Below are positions 1-9,599 of a stretch of DNA of 64,000 bases, piece by piece. The position numbers were made by a program, and so were the translations under genes. The DNA is taken from positions 1 to 64,000 of the forward strand of contig JADIIU010000017.1 of assembly GCA_027603945.1 (NCBI GenBank), read 5' to 3'. This DNA is from Terramyces sp. JEL0728. Lineage: Eukaryota; Chytridiomycota; Chytridiomycetes; Rhizophydiales; Terramycetaceae. The first letter of the stretch is position 1. The number at the start of each line of letters is the position of its first letter. The notes under the pieces were generated by a model, which saw only the letters and a list, made by a program, of their open reading frames with translations, had not been told where the DNA came from and ran no database searches.

Positions 1-483
1 TTAATATCGGATTGATTTTGCAAGAGTTGATTGTTCATTTATGGTTTTGTCACGAGATATCCAAGATCATCTCGTACACAAAATTAGAGATGGAAGAATA
101 TCTTGAATATCTTTTAGAATGGGTTACAGAAAGAGATGAAAGCTTTGAAACAGAAATTCCCAGACACCAGTTCCAGTTTCAACTAAAACGGTTTATAAAA
201 TAAAGGAATGGAATTACCAACAGAGCAGGGATTAGCGTCAGACCGGATCATTTTGCCAATGCATTCATCAATACCTGCAAACAATATCTGGTGCCGCAAC
301 ATTTACTCGAGTTTATTTTGATCCAGAATCACGCAGGAGGATCGAAAAAAGTAGCTGTGGAAAAGACTGCAATGCTCAGTTTTACTAGCTGTATCTGGAA
401 AGAAACTAGACCCTTTGGTTATTTTAAAAAGAGTGCCAGATGGTTGCAGTACTAAAGCATTTAACACCTACGATAATAGTTAA
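1..483 (+). CDS. 3' end of an unrecognised gene (partial)
   Basis: The window opens inside this gene. The best supported part is 224-390, which encodes a helical stretch containing HFANAFINTCKQYLVPQHLL. A 19-nt GT-AG intron at 391-409 joins it to a last exon ending ...FNTYDNS at the TAA 481-483. The 5' boundary is unresolved: the frame open before 190 hits TAA at 201-203, so another splice is needed around 191-223 (a 33-nt GT-AG stretch fits, but is longer than the other introns here; a 15-nt one also keeps frame). I do not recognise the protein. Helical repeat-type C-termini of trafficking proteins look broadly similar, but no motif decides it. The intergenic part downstream to 654 shows nothing further. 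Confidence 0.45.
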
Positions 484-654
484 TTGATGCAGCAATGGAA
501 AAGCCTTCGCCAATCTAACCTATCATTAATCTCAATGTTTTCTAACCTTATTTCCAAGTCATATGACTATAGAATTTAGCATAAATTAACTGTAAAATTA
601 TTACGTAACGCATACACGAACGCTAGCTTAATCTAATAAATCGCGTCAAACTGC

Positions 655-1542
655 ATGCCTTTTACACCAGCGCAAAACAACTTAATTCAATTGGTTTCAA
701 AATGCAGTTGCAGTTTGGGTATTTTGGGATGTCTACTTACAATTCCTATAATTGTGTCTGGAAAGATTGACCTGAAAACTCCTTTGGGGAAATTGAATTG
801 TATTATATGGTTTGCAGATTTTCTCGACGCAACAATAAAGTTACTGGCATATACTCCAGCATTGCCAGTCCTGACGAATGAAGCCGCTTGCTACTTTCAA
901 GGTATAGAAGGAACATTTGCAAGCGGCATAAGTATTTGGGCCAATCTAGTTGTAGGAGCTTGGTGTTTCTATCTCTTTTACATTGGCGGAAGAAATCAAG
1001 TGTTCATCAATAACCAATTCTTATTGGTATTTGGCATATTTTTTTGTGCGGGTTCAATGGCTCTTATTCCAGTGATGACAGGTTCTCAACATATCTATGG
1101 AGGATTATTTTGGTGTTGGATTAACACTAATTATGCACAATACCAATTTTATACCTTCTTTTTATGGATGATGATTATCTGCGTGTTCAACATCGTCAGT
1201 TTGGCTTTGACGGTCTATCAAATTGGAAAAATTGGAATAGCGTCAAGGATTATAGCTAGGTTGTTCACTTATCTTGTGGTTTTTATTATAGTTTGGACCC
1301 CAGCTTTTTGGTATAGAATGGCCTTTTATATTACAGGAACTTCGCCATTTGCCATAGCTGTACTACAATATGCCACAATACCTGCAAGAGGGATGTTTCA
1401 TTATATAGCGTTGCAGATTAGTTTTGGAGTGAAATCTTCTATTGACGGAAATGATAGTATACAACCCGGAAATTCGCCAATGATTTCGTCTAATATTCAA
1501 TCTTGTAGTTCATTCAAGGAGGAAATAAAAGAAACTGTATAA
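655..1542 (+). CDS. cAMP-receptor-like seven-transmembrane GPCR
   Basis: Single-exon gene of 295 aa. Seven hydrophobic segments fill residues about 15 to 270. An extracellular loop carries HIYGGLFWCWI (about residues 143-153), which resembles the conserved Gly-x-x-x-C-W-I region of the Dictyostelium cAR / GCR1 class of receptors, and a Cys at about residue 79 could form the usual disulfide with the loop Cys. The cytosolic tail (from about 258) is Ser-rich (SIDGNDSIQPGNSP and SCSSF), a typical site for regulatory phosphorylation. The role inferred from the family is a plasma-membrane receptor coupled to heterotrimeric G protein for nutrient or chemical sensing; the ligand cannot be told. The start is the first ATG of the open frame. 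No intron signals interrupt it. Confidence 0.7.
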   Translation: MPFTPAQNNLIQLVSKCSCSLGILGCLLTIPIIVSGKIDLKTPLGKLNCIIWFADFLDATIKLLAYTPALPVLTNEAACYFQGIEGTFASGISIWANLVVGAWCFYLFYIGGRNQVFINNQFLLVFGIFFCAGSMALIPVMTGSQHIYGGLFWCWINTNYAQYQFYTFFLWMMIICVFNIVSLALTVYQIGKIGIASRIIARLFTYLVVFIIVWTPAFWYRMAFYITGTSPFAIAVLQYATIPARGMFHYIALQISFGVKSSIDGNDSIQPGNSPMISSNIQSCSSFKEEIKETV

Positions 1543-1970
1543 CTTTCTTTGCCCTCTCTATTTAAACTCGATATTATCCAAAGTGTTAAACATCAGATAA
1601 AAGCACCATTAAACCCTGCAGGAAAGGTAGGTTAATAGCATCATAAAATGGAACCGAGACCAAAAAGAGTTTGAATTTGCAGCACTTGGTTGATCGTTCG
1701 ATATCCTCACAGTTTTTTTAATTCCGAGATACCATGAAATAGAGTACCATTCCGGTTTTGATCACAAATCAAAAAGTTGCCAAAGAACAGCTTTTATCTT
1801 AAAAATATCGACAATACTTGTGATAACATGCCGTACGAAATATCTATTGAAATATTCTTTCAAGGCTATTTATCTCAAGATTCCCGCAGATAGTTTGCGG
1901 CGAGCGCACTCCAATTTGGGACAAAGGTAGGGTCCTGCCTATAAATAACCTGCTGTTTGTAACCTCAATA
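1543..1970. other. Intergenic region, AT-rich
   Basis: No supported gene on either strand. It holds the terminator side of the GPCR gene and the promoter of the secreted protein that starts at 1971, including the TATA element annotated separately. Confidence 0.6.
1937..1947 (+). promoter_or_regulatory. TATA box of secreted-protein gene
   Basis: GCCTATAAATA; TATAAATA starts 31 nt before the ATG at 1971, so the 5' leader must be only a few bases long. The same 11 bases recur before the paralogous gene at 2992. Confidence 0.65.
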
Positions 1971-2408
1971 ATGCTTTCTCTCTTTGCTCTCGCTGTTTCT
2001 GTCTTTGCCGACCATGCAGGTAAATTCTCAATTGCTGGCGATGTGACTTTTGTTCCACCAACCGACAAGGATACTCTAAAATCCTACGGTATTTATCTCG
2101 ACAACTGGGGAGTTGACTATGAAATTACTTCAGAAAACAACTTTATTTATACCGCCGATTCTGATGGAGGGTTTACTTTTGCAGTTAAAGATGATAGCGG
2201 CAACTACTGCACATTTATTTTCGACTGTAATCCGTTTGCCGATATCTGCAATATTGTCAATCATGAATTGTTCAACACTACCAAGGCATTGCCAAGTAAA
2301 GGACTCGCCTGCCAGACCGCTAGACAGAATGTGACTGAATTGGGTCTATCTTACAAGGACGAAGCTATAATTGAACAAATTGTCGTCGCCGCTTTCCCTG
2401 CTATCTAA
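1971..2408 (+). CDS. Small secreted protein, family A copy 1
   Basis: 145 aa, single exon. The N-terminus MLSLFALAVSVFA is a signal peptide with predicted cleavage after FADHA or nearby. The mature part has paired cysteines (GNYCTFIFDC and FADICNIVN) and the signature TADSDGGFTFAVKD. A paralog lies 584 bp downstream (2992-3396), sharing W(G)-(V/I)-DY, (A)DSDGG-TFA, G-C-F/L-I-(F/L)-C and a conserved LNH/VNH stretch. The fold looks like an all-beta extracellular domain with two disulfides, but I recognise no named family. The TATA box 31 nt upstream suggests strong or regulated expression. A secreted wall-associated or effector-like protein are both possible; nothing in the sequence decides. 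Confidence 0.6.
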   Translation: MLSLFALAVSVFADHAGKFSIAGDVTFVPPTDKDTLKSYGIYLDNWGVDYEITSENNFIYTADSDGGFTFAVKDDSGNYCTFIFDCNPFADICNIVNHELFNTTKALPSKGLACQTARQNVTELGLSYKDEAIIEQIVVAAFPAI

Positions 2409-2991
2409 ATAAATTATTTTCTATGCACTTGTAATTACATTGTTGGTTTCTGTTATTACCACTGTGCGTGCAAAAGTTGGAGATAAATACACAGCAAGGA
2501 TTGTTTCAAGACCAGCATTCAATTATCTTGGATTTGAATAGTACTCTCAAACACAAATCAATAACTGATCACAGAAATTTAATAATCTAACCGTGAAGGT
2601 CTGTGCAGCTGCGGCATTTCCATTTTTATCATCTAAACAAGCACCAATGGAAACATCTATGGCCATCTAACCGCAGTTTGAAGGCAAACTATCTCGAAGC
2701 TGTAATCAGATCGAACCCGGAATGTAAGGTTTCCTGGATAATAGAGAAGCGAATAGCAGTGCCAGTCGATTCTCTGTGGTTTGCGGGAAAGAGATTGCGC
2801 TGACATTTTCAACTTGAAATAAACGAAAAGCAAGGTTACTAATGAACCTGTTTCCGATATTCTAGAGGTACTCGTACAATTAGAACAGCATGTTTACTAA
2901 ATATCTGGTTGATTGATGAATCGAATTTAGTCAGAGCCACCACGTCCATTTTGCCTATAAATAGCAGCGATATTTCAGCAATCCAACTCAA
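2409..2991. other. Intergenic region between secreted paralogs
   Basis: Only a 66-codon ATG frame at 2603-2803 is open, with no family signal. The 3' end of the region contains the TATA element of the next gene. Nothing else is seen. Confidence 0.55.
2953..2963 (+). promoter_or_regulatory. TATA box of second secreted paralog
   Basis: GCCTATAAATA, identical to the element at 1937-1947; TATA starts 36 nt before the ATG at 2992. Confidence 0.65.
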
Positions 2992-3396
2992 ATGCTCAAC
3001 TTTCTGCTCTCATCTGTACTTTGCCAACACTTTGGAACCATCGATATCGCCGACTTGGCTGTAGTGCCATACCCAGACTCTCTTGGAAAAGTACCGCTGG
3101 TTTCTTGGGGAATAGATTATAACGTGACTGCCAACGAAATCACTTACTTTGCAGACTCTGACGGTGGTTGCACTTTTGCGTTGCAGGACACCAAAGGCAA
3201 CTTGTGCACATTGATTCTAAACTGCCATCCTGAAGATGACACTTGCGAACTCTTGAATCACCAGATTTATTATCCAGAAAAAGAACTGATTCATAAGGGA
3301 ATCCTATGTGTTCCTGATAGAGTGGCTGCAGACCAAGTTGAGGATGGGAAATTGGTCACTGAAAAGATGTTTGTTGGTGTATATCCTTCAAAATAA
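2992..3396 (+). CDS. Small secreted protein, family A copy 2
   Basis: 134 aa, single exon. The N-terminus MLNFLLSSVLCQH is a short signal peptide. It is the diverged tandem paralog of 1971-2408: both keep VSWGIDYNVT / DNWGVDYEIT, YFADSDGGCTFALQD / YTADSDGGFTFAVKD, the following Cys pair and a ...LNHQIYYP / VNHELFN segment, and both end in hydrophobic-Ala/Tyr-Pro. The protein family is unknown to me. Duplicate copies with the same promoter core suggest recent local duplication followed by relaxed divergence, common for extracellular proteins. Function not assigned. Confidence 0.6.
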   Translation: MLNFLLSSVLCQHFGTIDIADLAVVPYPDSLGKVPLVSWGIDYNVTANEITYFADSDGGCTFALQDTKGNLCTLILNCHPEDDTCELLNHQIYYPEKELIHKGILCVPDRVAADQVEDGKLVTEKMFVGVYPSK

Positions 3397-3431
3397 AGTA
3401 TTTATTAAGACATCTTTGAATCATAATTATA

Positions 3432-5665
3432 TTAACTGCGTTTAGACACCATTTGCCCTATTAGCTCACAACAATACCCAAGCCGCTCCAGTACATCTCT
3501 ATTACCGCAGTTCACCCAATCCTCTATACATTTAGTTTCCATATCGCGTGTTTTGCTGATAAAAGTAATGGCTTTACCACCATCGCAAACGAGAATTTTA
3601 GTATGGTCAAACAAGTTCAACTAGGTTAGATATTCGTACTTGAATGGTGTGGTTGGATAGACGAAACAAGACTCCATTCTTGGTTCGCAGGTACTTTGTT
3701 AAAAATGTCAACGAATTCTCGGTTGTTTCTGAAAAGAAGGCTTTGGTGAGGTTTTCTTGCATATACCCTTTGAAATGATTCAAAAGCGTAACTTTTTTTG
3801 CCAATTCTTTTGGCGGATTCGACAAGTAACACGTTCGTTTGTGCATCGTTGTTTTCTCCCCTTCTTTTTCATGGTACAAGTATTCAAAGCGACTGTGTTA
3901 AACAATATTACTTGTTGTCCGTCGACAGTATTATTGATGTTCCATCGTTAAAATAAACCCCTACGGATCCATCTCGCAGCTGATAAGACAAGCCGTATTT
4001 CGTGCTATAATCTATCCACTTTGTTATAAATACAGTTGGATGCGTGTATTCTATGTTAATTTCGCGCACCTCTGGCAGTCACTTCTGCAGTGGATTTAGA
4101 GTCAAGGCCAGTTTTTAAAGTATTGTACATACTCTCCAATGTACTTGAGGTTTTGCGTCCTGCTATTAGCAACAGTTACTTGGCGACATTCCTACTTTGT
4201 TTGGCGTACCAAACGGAGAATTTGACTCTAAACTCTCCACGCTTGGCTTTCTAGCTAATTCTTGACTAGGTTTTCTGGACAACTCTGACATTGGACTTTT
4301 CAACTCCTGGCTTGGCTTCCTAGATACACCAACAGCTCTATTTATTTGCTGATTTATCTTTGCAGACTGTTTTAGTGGTGAAGTATTGACTGACAGTCCC
4401 AACTTTTTTGAATTTGTCCTGGCCAATTCATTCAACTTGATTTCCTTGGTCTCCTTCAAATCAAACAGCTGGTCCAAGTCAACTTTTTCATTCTCTATAT
4501 TTTCTTTTTCTACATTTGCAACTATTTTCAATGATTCCACAGAAGGTTTCAATTCCAGCTTCCTGTTTGAATCCAGTCTAGGTGACTTCCATTGCTCTCT
4601 ATTCATGTTACTGATCGATATCATTCTAGATGGCTTTCTTGGCTCGACTATCTTTGCCTTGTGTTCAAAATCAGCGTAAAGCTCATCTGGGAAACTAGGC
4701 ACACTTGTTAGAGCTGACACTGGAATACTCTTTGGTGTATGCTCTTTAAAAAATTGGTGATTCATCACTTCATCGATGCTAGGTCTACATTCAGGCTTTG
4801 TGTGTAATAATCCAGTAATAATAAACCTTGCATTTTCAGTGATCTGGATTTCAGGTGGAAATTCATAACTATTATCCCTTATTTTTCTAAATCAACACAA
4901 ATTACTTGTAAATAGCTTTGACTTCCTTTGTTTGAAAAGGCGGCTGGCCAATAATTAAAGTGTACATGACAATACCAGCCGACCAAGTATCAACCTCAAA
5001 AGAATGGCCGTTCTTGGTATCAAACAAGATTTCTGGCGCAATGTAGTTGGGAGTCCCACAAACCGTTTTCCTACGATCTCCATCATTCTCAATAACAGCT
5101 GCTAAACCAAAATCGCCAATTTGAAGATTCATGTTTTCATCCAGAAACAAGTTTCCCAATTTGATATCTCTATGAATATATCCATTTCTATGCATATACC
5201 TGTGTTAAATAAGCGTACCTGATTCCGTCCAGTAACTGCCACATGTAGAACCGCACTTCGATAGTCACCAGTCGCTTTCGTTTCTTTAGCAAATCGACAA
5301 ACGTCTTGTTGGTGCACAACTCTAGTATAATATAAACATTCTCTTCGTCTTCAAAGCAATCAACAAAGCGACAGATGTTTTGATGTATTAAATGCTTGTG
5401 AATTTTAATTTCCGACAATAATTTAGATCGTTGTTTTTGCGTCTTTAAAGATGGTTTATAAACTACTTTACAAGCAAATGTATTTATATCGTTCTGCACT
5501 TTGTAGCATTTTGCAAATCCTCCCTGGGTTAGTAAAAGTTACTTGTCCAAGAAGTTCAAGGCGTGTAAAGTGTTTCTGATCTTGCTTGTCTTTGATTATT
5601 GGTGGTGGAGTGGGAGGCCTCTTTGTTGTTTTCTTTGGTGGTTCTGGTTTCTTTTCCGATTCCAT
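3432..5665 (-). CDS. PLK1: Polo-like kinase (kinase plus two polo boxes)
   Basis: Serine/threonine kinase of the Polo family, controlling mitotic entry, spindle poles and cytokinesis. The spliced product is 699 aa. Kinase domain: Gly-loop [11 protein letters not shown] (split by intron 5524-5542), Lys in FACKVV, catalytic [15 protein letters not shown] and activation segment [12 protein letters not shown] Ser/Pro/Lys-rich linker follows, then polo box 1 ([29 protein letters not shown]) and polo box 2 ([29 protein letters not shown]). Seven introns, all 19 nt except one of 20: 5524-5542, 5200-5218, 4887-4905, 4160-4179, 4051-4069, 3893-3911, 3621-3639. Every junction restores the family alignment and the total closes in frame. 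The ATG at 5665 precedes a Pro/Lys-rich N-terminal arm. Confidence 0.93.
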
Positions 5666-5857
5666 TTTTAGATTTCGGACAATTTGATCAAGTTGATTTC
5701 ACAGGATGCGATTTGCAAATTCGTTTATTGGAATGAAATCAACAAGAGGAGGACCAACCTTGATCTGTTCTGAAACCAGCCATTTGCTCAAAGAAACGCT
5801 AAATAGGCAGTTAAACCGCAGAGCAAATACAAGATCAAATACAGGCTAAAAGGGGAA

Positions 5858-7078
5858 CTATATTTCAAAACTAGACTTGTTGGGGAATATATGTTCAAAC
5901 CTCGAGATAATACGATTAGTCTGTTCGTCAGTCATATCATAATCAACATCGTCATTGATACATGCAATCAAATCTTGTGTAGTTGGCAGTATTTGATCAA
6001 ATATTTCTTCTTCATTGTATCCAAAATACATTATAAACTTTAGTTTTGATTCTGTGGTCGCGTTTTCGCCGCCAGCAGTGTATATATCATAGTAGTCTGT
6101 GTAGCCTATTAGTGAGTAAAGGTATTGGATCGCAGGGTCGCTTAATAACCGAAACGAGTTTGTTGAAATTGTATGCATGCGGTCAGGCAAAGCTTTCCAT
6201 ATTTGCTTTCCAATCTCTGGATACATCATGAACGGGCCATGCTCGATTTCCCTTGCCCACTGTCCCTTGTACGCAACAAATGTATTTATAAAACTATCTA
6301 CAAAGCCTTTTCCCCTGATCTCTTCGCCCACATCAAGCGCAGGTGATCTCAGGATTGCCCATTTCACTTTTTCAAATATTATCCTTGCTTTTGCAGTTTG
6401 CTGGTTAAAGTAGTAATCCAGGGGAGTTGGATGCAAGAAAAAGAGATCGTCGTCCATCAGCAAGAATGGCGAGGAAATTGTTGGTATTTGATGAATCATA
6501 CTGTGTATGGCTATGCTGCTATATACTGCGTCTGTCCTTTGTATCTTGTTGTATCTGTACAAATCCGAATGAGAAACCATTCTGATCCTGGTATGGTTAG
6601 AGACTAGGAAGGAAGGCGTTTGATTGTCAGTGACTAGAAATATCCTTCTGATCCAAGGTGTGTTGAGCTCTATTGATCTTAGTGCAGTTCGCAACTGCAA
6701 AAAGTCTCTGAACCTCCTGGCTGTGTTTGCACCCAGTTGGAACTCTCCAGTCTTGTTTACCCACTTTTGACTGACTAGTTCTCTAGTTTGCTGCCACTGA
6801 GCGTCACTTCCATTTACCCAAGTAATAACGACATCCACGGTACTATCGCAACTAAACCCGCACACGGATTGTATTTTTGCACATTCAATAGAAGTCATTT
6901 GATGTATATTGGCGGCATTCCAGTGAGAAACCAAGCTGTCGCATTCAACTTTGGCGTCATAACTCTGCATAGACATTTCAACATCCAACGGAAGATTATC
7001 TACACCGATGAATAGGAAAATGTCGATTAAGAGGAATATGGTTATAACGATAAACAGGTGTAATTGGTTTTTTCGCAT
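5858..7078 (-). CDS. Stealth-family sugar-phosphate transferase
   Basis: About 406 aa, single exon, type II membrane protein. An N-terminal anchor lies in MRKNQLHLFIVITIFLLID. The Stealth conserved regions follow in order: CR1 DVVITWVNGSD; CR2 RRFRDFLQLRTALRSIE with IRRIFLVTDNQTP and the acidic motif LLMDDDLFF; CR3 around HGPFMMYPEIGKQ; CR4 near INDDVDYDM. Known members transfer hexose- or pentose-phosphate onto glycans (human GNPTAB, bacterial capsule enzymes, Cryptococcus Xpt1), so a Golgi enzyme adding a sugar-1-phosphate to N- or O-glycans is the likely role; donor and acceptor are not readable. I chose the ATG at 7078, just before the anchor; an in-frame extension of 30 codons upstream lacks conserved features. 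Confidence 0.85.
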   Translation of the reverse strand: MRKNQLHLFIVITIFLLIDIFLFIGVDNLPLDVEMSMQSYDAKVECDSLVSHWNAANIHQMTSIECAKIQSVCGFSCDSTVDVVITWVNGSDAQWQQTRELVSQKWVNKTGEFQLGANTARRFRDFLQLRTALRSIELNTPWIRRIFLVTDNQTPSFLVSNHTRIRMVSHSDLYRYNKIQRTDAVYSSIAIHSMIHQIPTISSPFLLMDDDLFFLHPTPLDYYFNQQTAKARIIFEKVKWAILRSPALDVGEEIRGKGFVDSFINTFVAYKGQWAREIEHGPFMMYPEIGKQIWKALPDRMHTISTNSFRLLSDPAIQYLYSLIGYTDYYDIYTAGGENATTESKLKFIMYFGYNEEEIFDQILPTTQDLIACINDDVDYDMTDEQTNRIISRFEHIFPNKSSFEI

Positions 7079-7658
7079 TTTGAGTCTAGATTTTTTCAAA
7101 AACCTACGCCTGCCTCTGTTCAGACAATGGGGTACTAGACTCGGCCCCCAAGCTTGAAACCGGCTCAATACCGTTAATTCAAAAGGAGAACACGCTCAAG
7201 TAGCAGCTTTATCGGAACAAAGTCGGCTATTATTCTCCAACCAGCTTTGGGCTTGCTTGCATTTCAATTTATCTCTAGTGATTAGACCACATGAACAAAA
7301 TGAGCCACGGGGTTTCATGCTACACAAATGTCAAGGTACTTTAGCGGACTTGCAAATAACCGCGATATCCTATTCCTGCCAGGTTGGGTTAGCATAAGAT
7401 AAGGTGCTAGTGGACACGAGCAATGTCCGGTGTCGCGCTACTTCAATATACCATTGGCCTACTCCTTGCGATTGTTACTTGCCTCCTATTATGCCTATAA
7501 GTGTATCTCGCGAATCCATGTGCAGTTATAAATTATTCCTCTACCTTGCTGTCAGCAGTGTGTAAGGATTGCAATGGCACGAGCGGAAATCAAACCAATG
7601 GTTTTCAAAGCAAATCCAGTCAACAAAAGTAGCCTGAATTTTTGTGCATTTTTCCCCA
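7079..7658. other. Divergent promoter region
   Basis: Lies between the Stealth gene (minus strand) and the membrane-anchored protein (plus strand). TATA-like TTATAAAT occurs near 7525. An 80-codon frame from 7574 overlaps the start of the next gene in another frame and shows no family signal. No RNA gene seen. Confidence 0.5.
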
Positions 7659-8502
7659 ATGTTTATTTGGGTAGTTGCCCTTATACCGATTCTATTAGTA
7701 CTACTAATTCCACTGGTATACTATTTCAAGAAACAAAAGTCAAACCATTTCAATTTGGACAAACTCAATATAGTGCTGGTACAAGATCCAAGTTGCAACA
7801 GATCGATACTTAGTAGAGCATCAAAATACGATGAAGATGCAATTCAAGTGTGTGATTATCCTTTTCTTCCTAGAATTAATTCGGTTGATGTAGAGTCCAA
7901 CATTTCGTTAGATCACGACCCAATTAATTCGCTGATTGATGATTATAGACAATCATTGATTGACAATACCCCATTCGAAAAGAGTATTGCCTTTATCATC
8001 CAACCAACCCCACAATCAATCCGCATACTGGAAGAATTTCTCGAGCATTTCATATTCCCAATCAATATTTCGTTAACAGTACGCCATATTAACATAGGCC
8101 AATACCAATTACAATGATACAGTAAAAGGCGATCAGATAGATATAGTCAATTATGTGGACAAGTATTGTTTAGGCAGTAATACGACCACGAACCACAGAG
8201 GCTCATTTCCATTTTCAATCCTGGATATCCATCCGCAAATAACTGTATTATCACTTGGTGACATTGATTCAAATTTGTTACAAACGAGCATTGAGTTTGG
8301 AGTAGAGTACAGGAAACTGCCTGTTTACCACGAGAATACCGTGAATACCCTTCGAGTAGAGTCTGACTTGGTTTTGCTGTGCGGAAGCAATCAAATGCAG
8401 TATTTTATGGAAACACTACTGCTGCGAATGTCAATGCTGTATGAAAGACATTATGACATCATCAAGCTGCAAAACGATCAAGGACTAATAAACGTAATGT
8501 GA
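7659..8502 (+). CDS. Membrane-anchored protein of unknown function
   Basis: 274 aa after removing one 19-nt intron (8079-8097). The N-terminal 25 residues form a single hydrophobic anchor (WVVALIPILLVLLIPLVYYF) followed by KKQK, so the rest is probably cytosolic or lumenal with one membrane pass. The body alternates predicted helices and strands, including ITVLSLGDIDSNLLQTSIEF and LVLLCGSNQMQYFMETLLLR. I do not recognise the family. The spliced frame is supported because the unspliced frame stops directly after the donor region, while the intron has the standard GTAC...TTAAC..AG form. ATG at 7659 chosen; the frame is open a little further upstream without another ATG. Confidence 0.55.
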
Positions 8503-8600
8503 TTATTGCATTTGTGTGGCGATACCTCAAGATGATGTACAAAAGTGTTTCTAATCGGAATATCATTCGCTGCCATCCTCCAACCAAGCGCGTGATAGTG

Positions 8601-8608
8601 TATAAAAG
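8601..8608 (+). promoter_or_regulatory. TATA box upstream of heme peroxidase
   Basis: TATAAAAG. It lies 178 nt before the assigned ATG, unlike the 30-50 nt spacing at the other TATA genes here, so either the leader is long or a leader intron exists. Confidence 0.5.
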
Positions 8609-8778
8609 CTGGCACTGCCTGTCAACGGGGACTGTCTTCCCAAGCCGGGAGTTTCCAATTAATCCTAGTCACTAGCGCCAATTGAAATACGTAATTGGAA
8701 CAATCATTTTCGGAACAATGCAGTATGCAGAACAATGCATTGCGCGGTATTTAACTAATAGTAGGGACGAACCTCTTA

Positions 8779-9486
8779 ATGAAGATTGAATTACTAGTAG
8801 GGGTAGTTTCAGCGGTTCAGCATCCATTACATAATGGAATGTGCCAGAAATACAAAGCACCAGTTCCGTCTGACGTGAGATCGCCATGCCCAGCACTAAA
8901 CACACTGGCAAACCATGGCTACATTGCACACTCTGGTAAAGCAGTCGATTTGCCAATCCTTGAACAATCAATTACTCGGGTATACGGAGTAGGACCTTCC
9001 ATAGCAAAGACGCTTGTAAACGCACTTGACAAGTTCAAGAATCCTGACGGGACGTTTGATTTATCAGCATTACAAAAACATAATGCGATTGAACATGATG
9101 CCTCGCTAGTACACGATGACACTGGATTAGGTCCAAACTGGGTCACTAATCAAACACTTGTTAGAGCGCTAACAAGCAACAAGACTGAATTAACAATCCA
9201 GGAACTAGGCAGATTCATGAAGAGCAGACAAGCAGATTGCCAAAAGAATGATCATTTCTATTCGTACGGGTTAAAGAGCCAACTCACGGGTCTGGCAGAA
9301 GCAAGCACGTTGATGACTGTTTTTGGAAATGATAAAAGCGCTCGAGTTGATTTCCTGCTTGAATTTCTTGGAAAAGAAAAGCTGCCTGATGGGTTTGTGC
9401 CAAAGAGTGGAGATCAACTAGTGTCTGTATTTGAATCGGCTATGGTTGCATTGAAACTTAAATGGTACGCGTTCTTTGCTCAATAA
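8779..9486 (+). CDS. Secreted heme-thiolate peroxidase (chloroperoxidase/UPO type)
   Basis: 235 aa, single exon. Member of the fungal heme-haloperoxidase / unspecific peroxygenase family. The axial-thiolate motif is RSPCPALNTLANHGYIAHSG (Cys about residue 37), followed by the Mg/heme-propionate motif IEHDASL (about residue 108). Short-type UPOs are of similar length. The N-terminus MKIELLVGVVSAVQ can serve as a signal peptide, so the enzyme is probably extracellular and uses H2O2 to oxygenate or halogenate organic substrates; aromatic or lignocellulose-derived substrates are common in the family. The start is the first ATG in frame; a long AT-rich leader precedes it. Heme supply connects it to HEM13 elsewhere in the window. 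Confidence 0.88.
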   Translation: MKIELLVGVVSAVQHPLHNGMCQKYKAPVPSDVRSPCPALNTLANHGYIAHSGKAVDLPILEQSITRVYGVGPSIAKTLVNALDKFKNPDGTFDLSALQKHNAIEHDASLVHDDTGLGPNWVTNQTLVRALTSNKTELTIQELGRFMKSRQADCQKNDHFYSYGLKSQLTGLAEASTLMTVFGNDKSARVDFLLEFLGKEKLPDGFVPKSGDQLVSVFESAMVALKLKWYAFFAQ

Positions 9487-9569
9487 ACTGAAGCGGTTTC
9501 TATTATTATTGCTAGTACTGTTTTTAATTATGCAAGTAGATTAAAACGCGCAATGACTTTAAATTAAAA

Positions 9570-9599
9570 ATGGAAAACTTGTCCTACTTCAAGCACTAA
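9570..9599 (+). promoter_or_regulatory. Nine-codon upstream ORF abutting the main start
   Basis: ATG at 9570 opens nine codons (MENLSYFKH) and its TAA (9597-9599) directly touches the ATG at 9600, in the same frame. If this lies in the transcript leader it would reduce translation or require reinitiation. Transcript start not known. Confidence 0.3.

Noticed and set aside
2603..2803. 66-codon frame between the secreted paralogs
   Set aside because: No signal peptide, family or promoter element; length within chance.
4386..4679. Plus-strand 97-codon frame inside the Polo kinase linker
   Set aside because: Antisense to the PLK linker, no family signal; PLK is secure on the minus strand.
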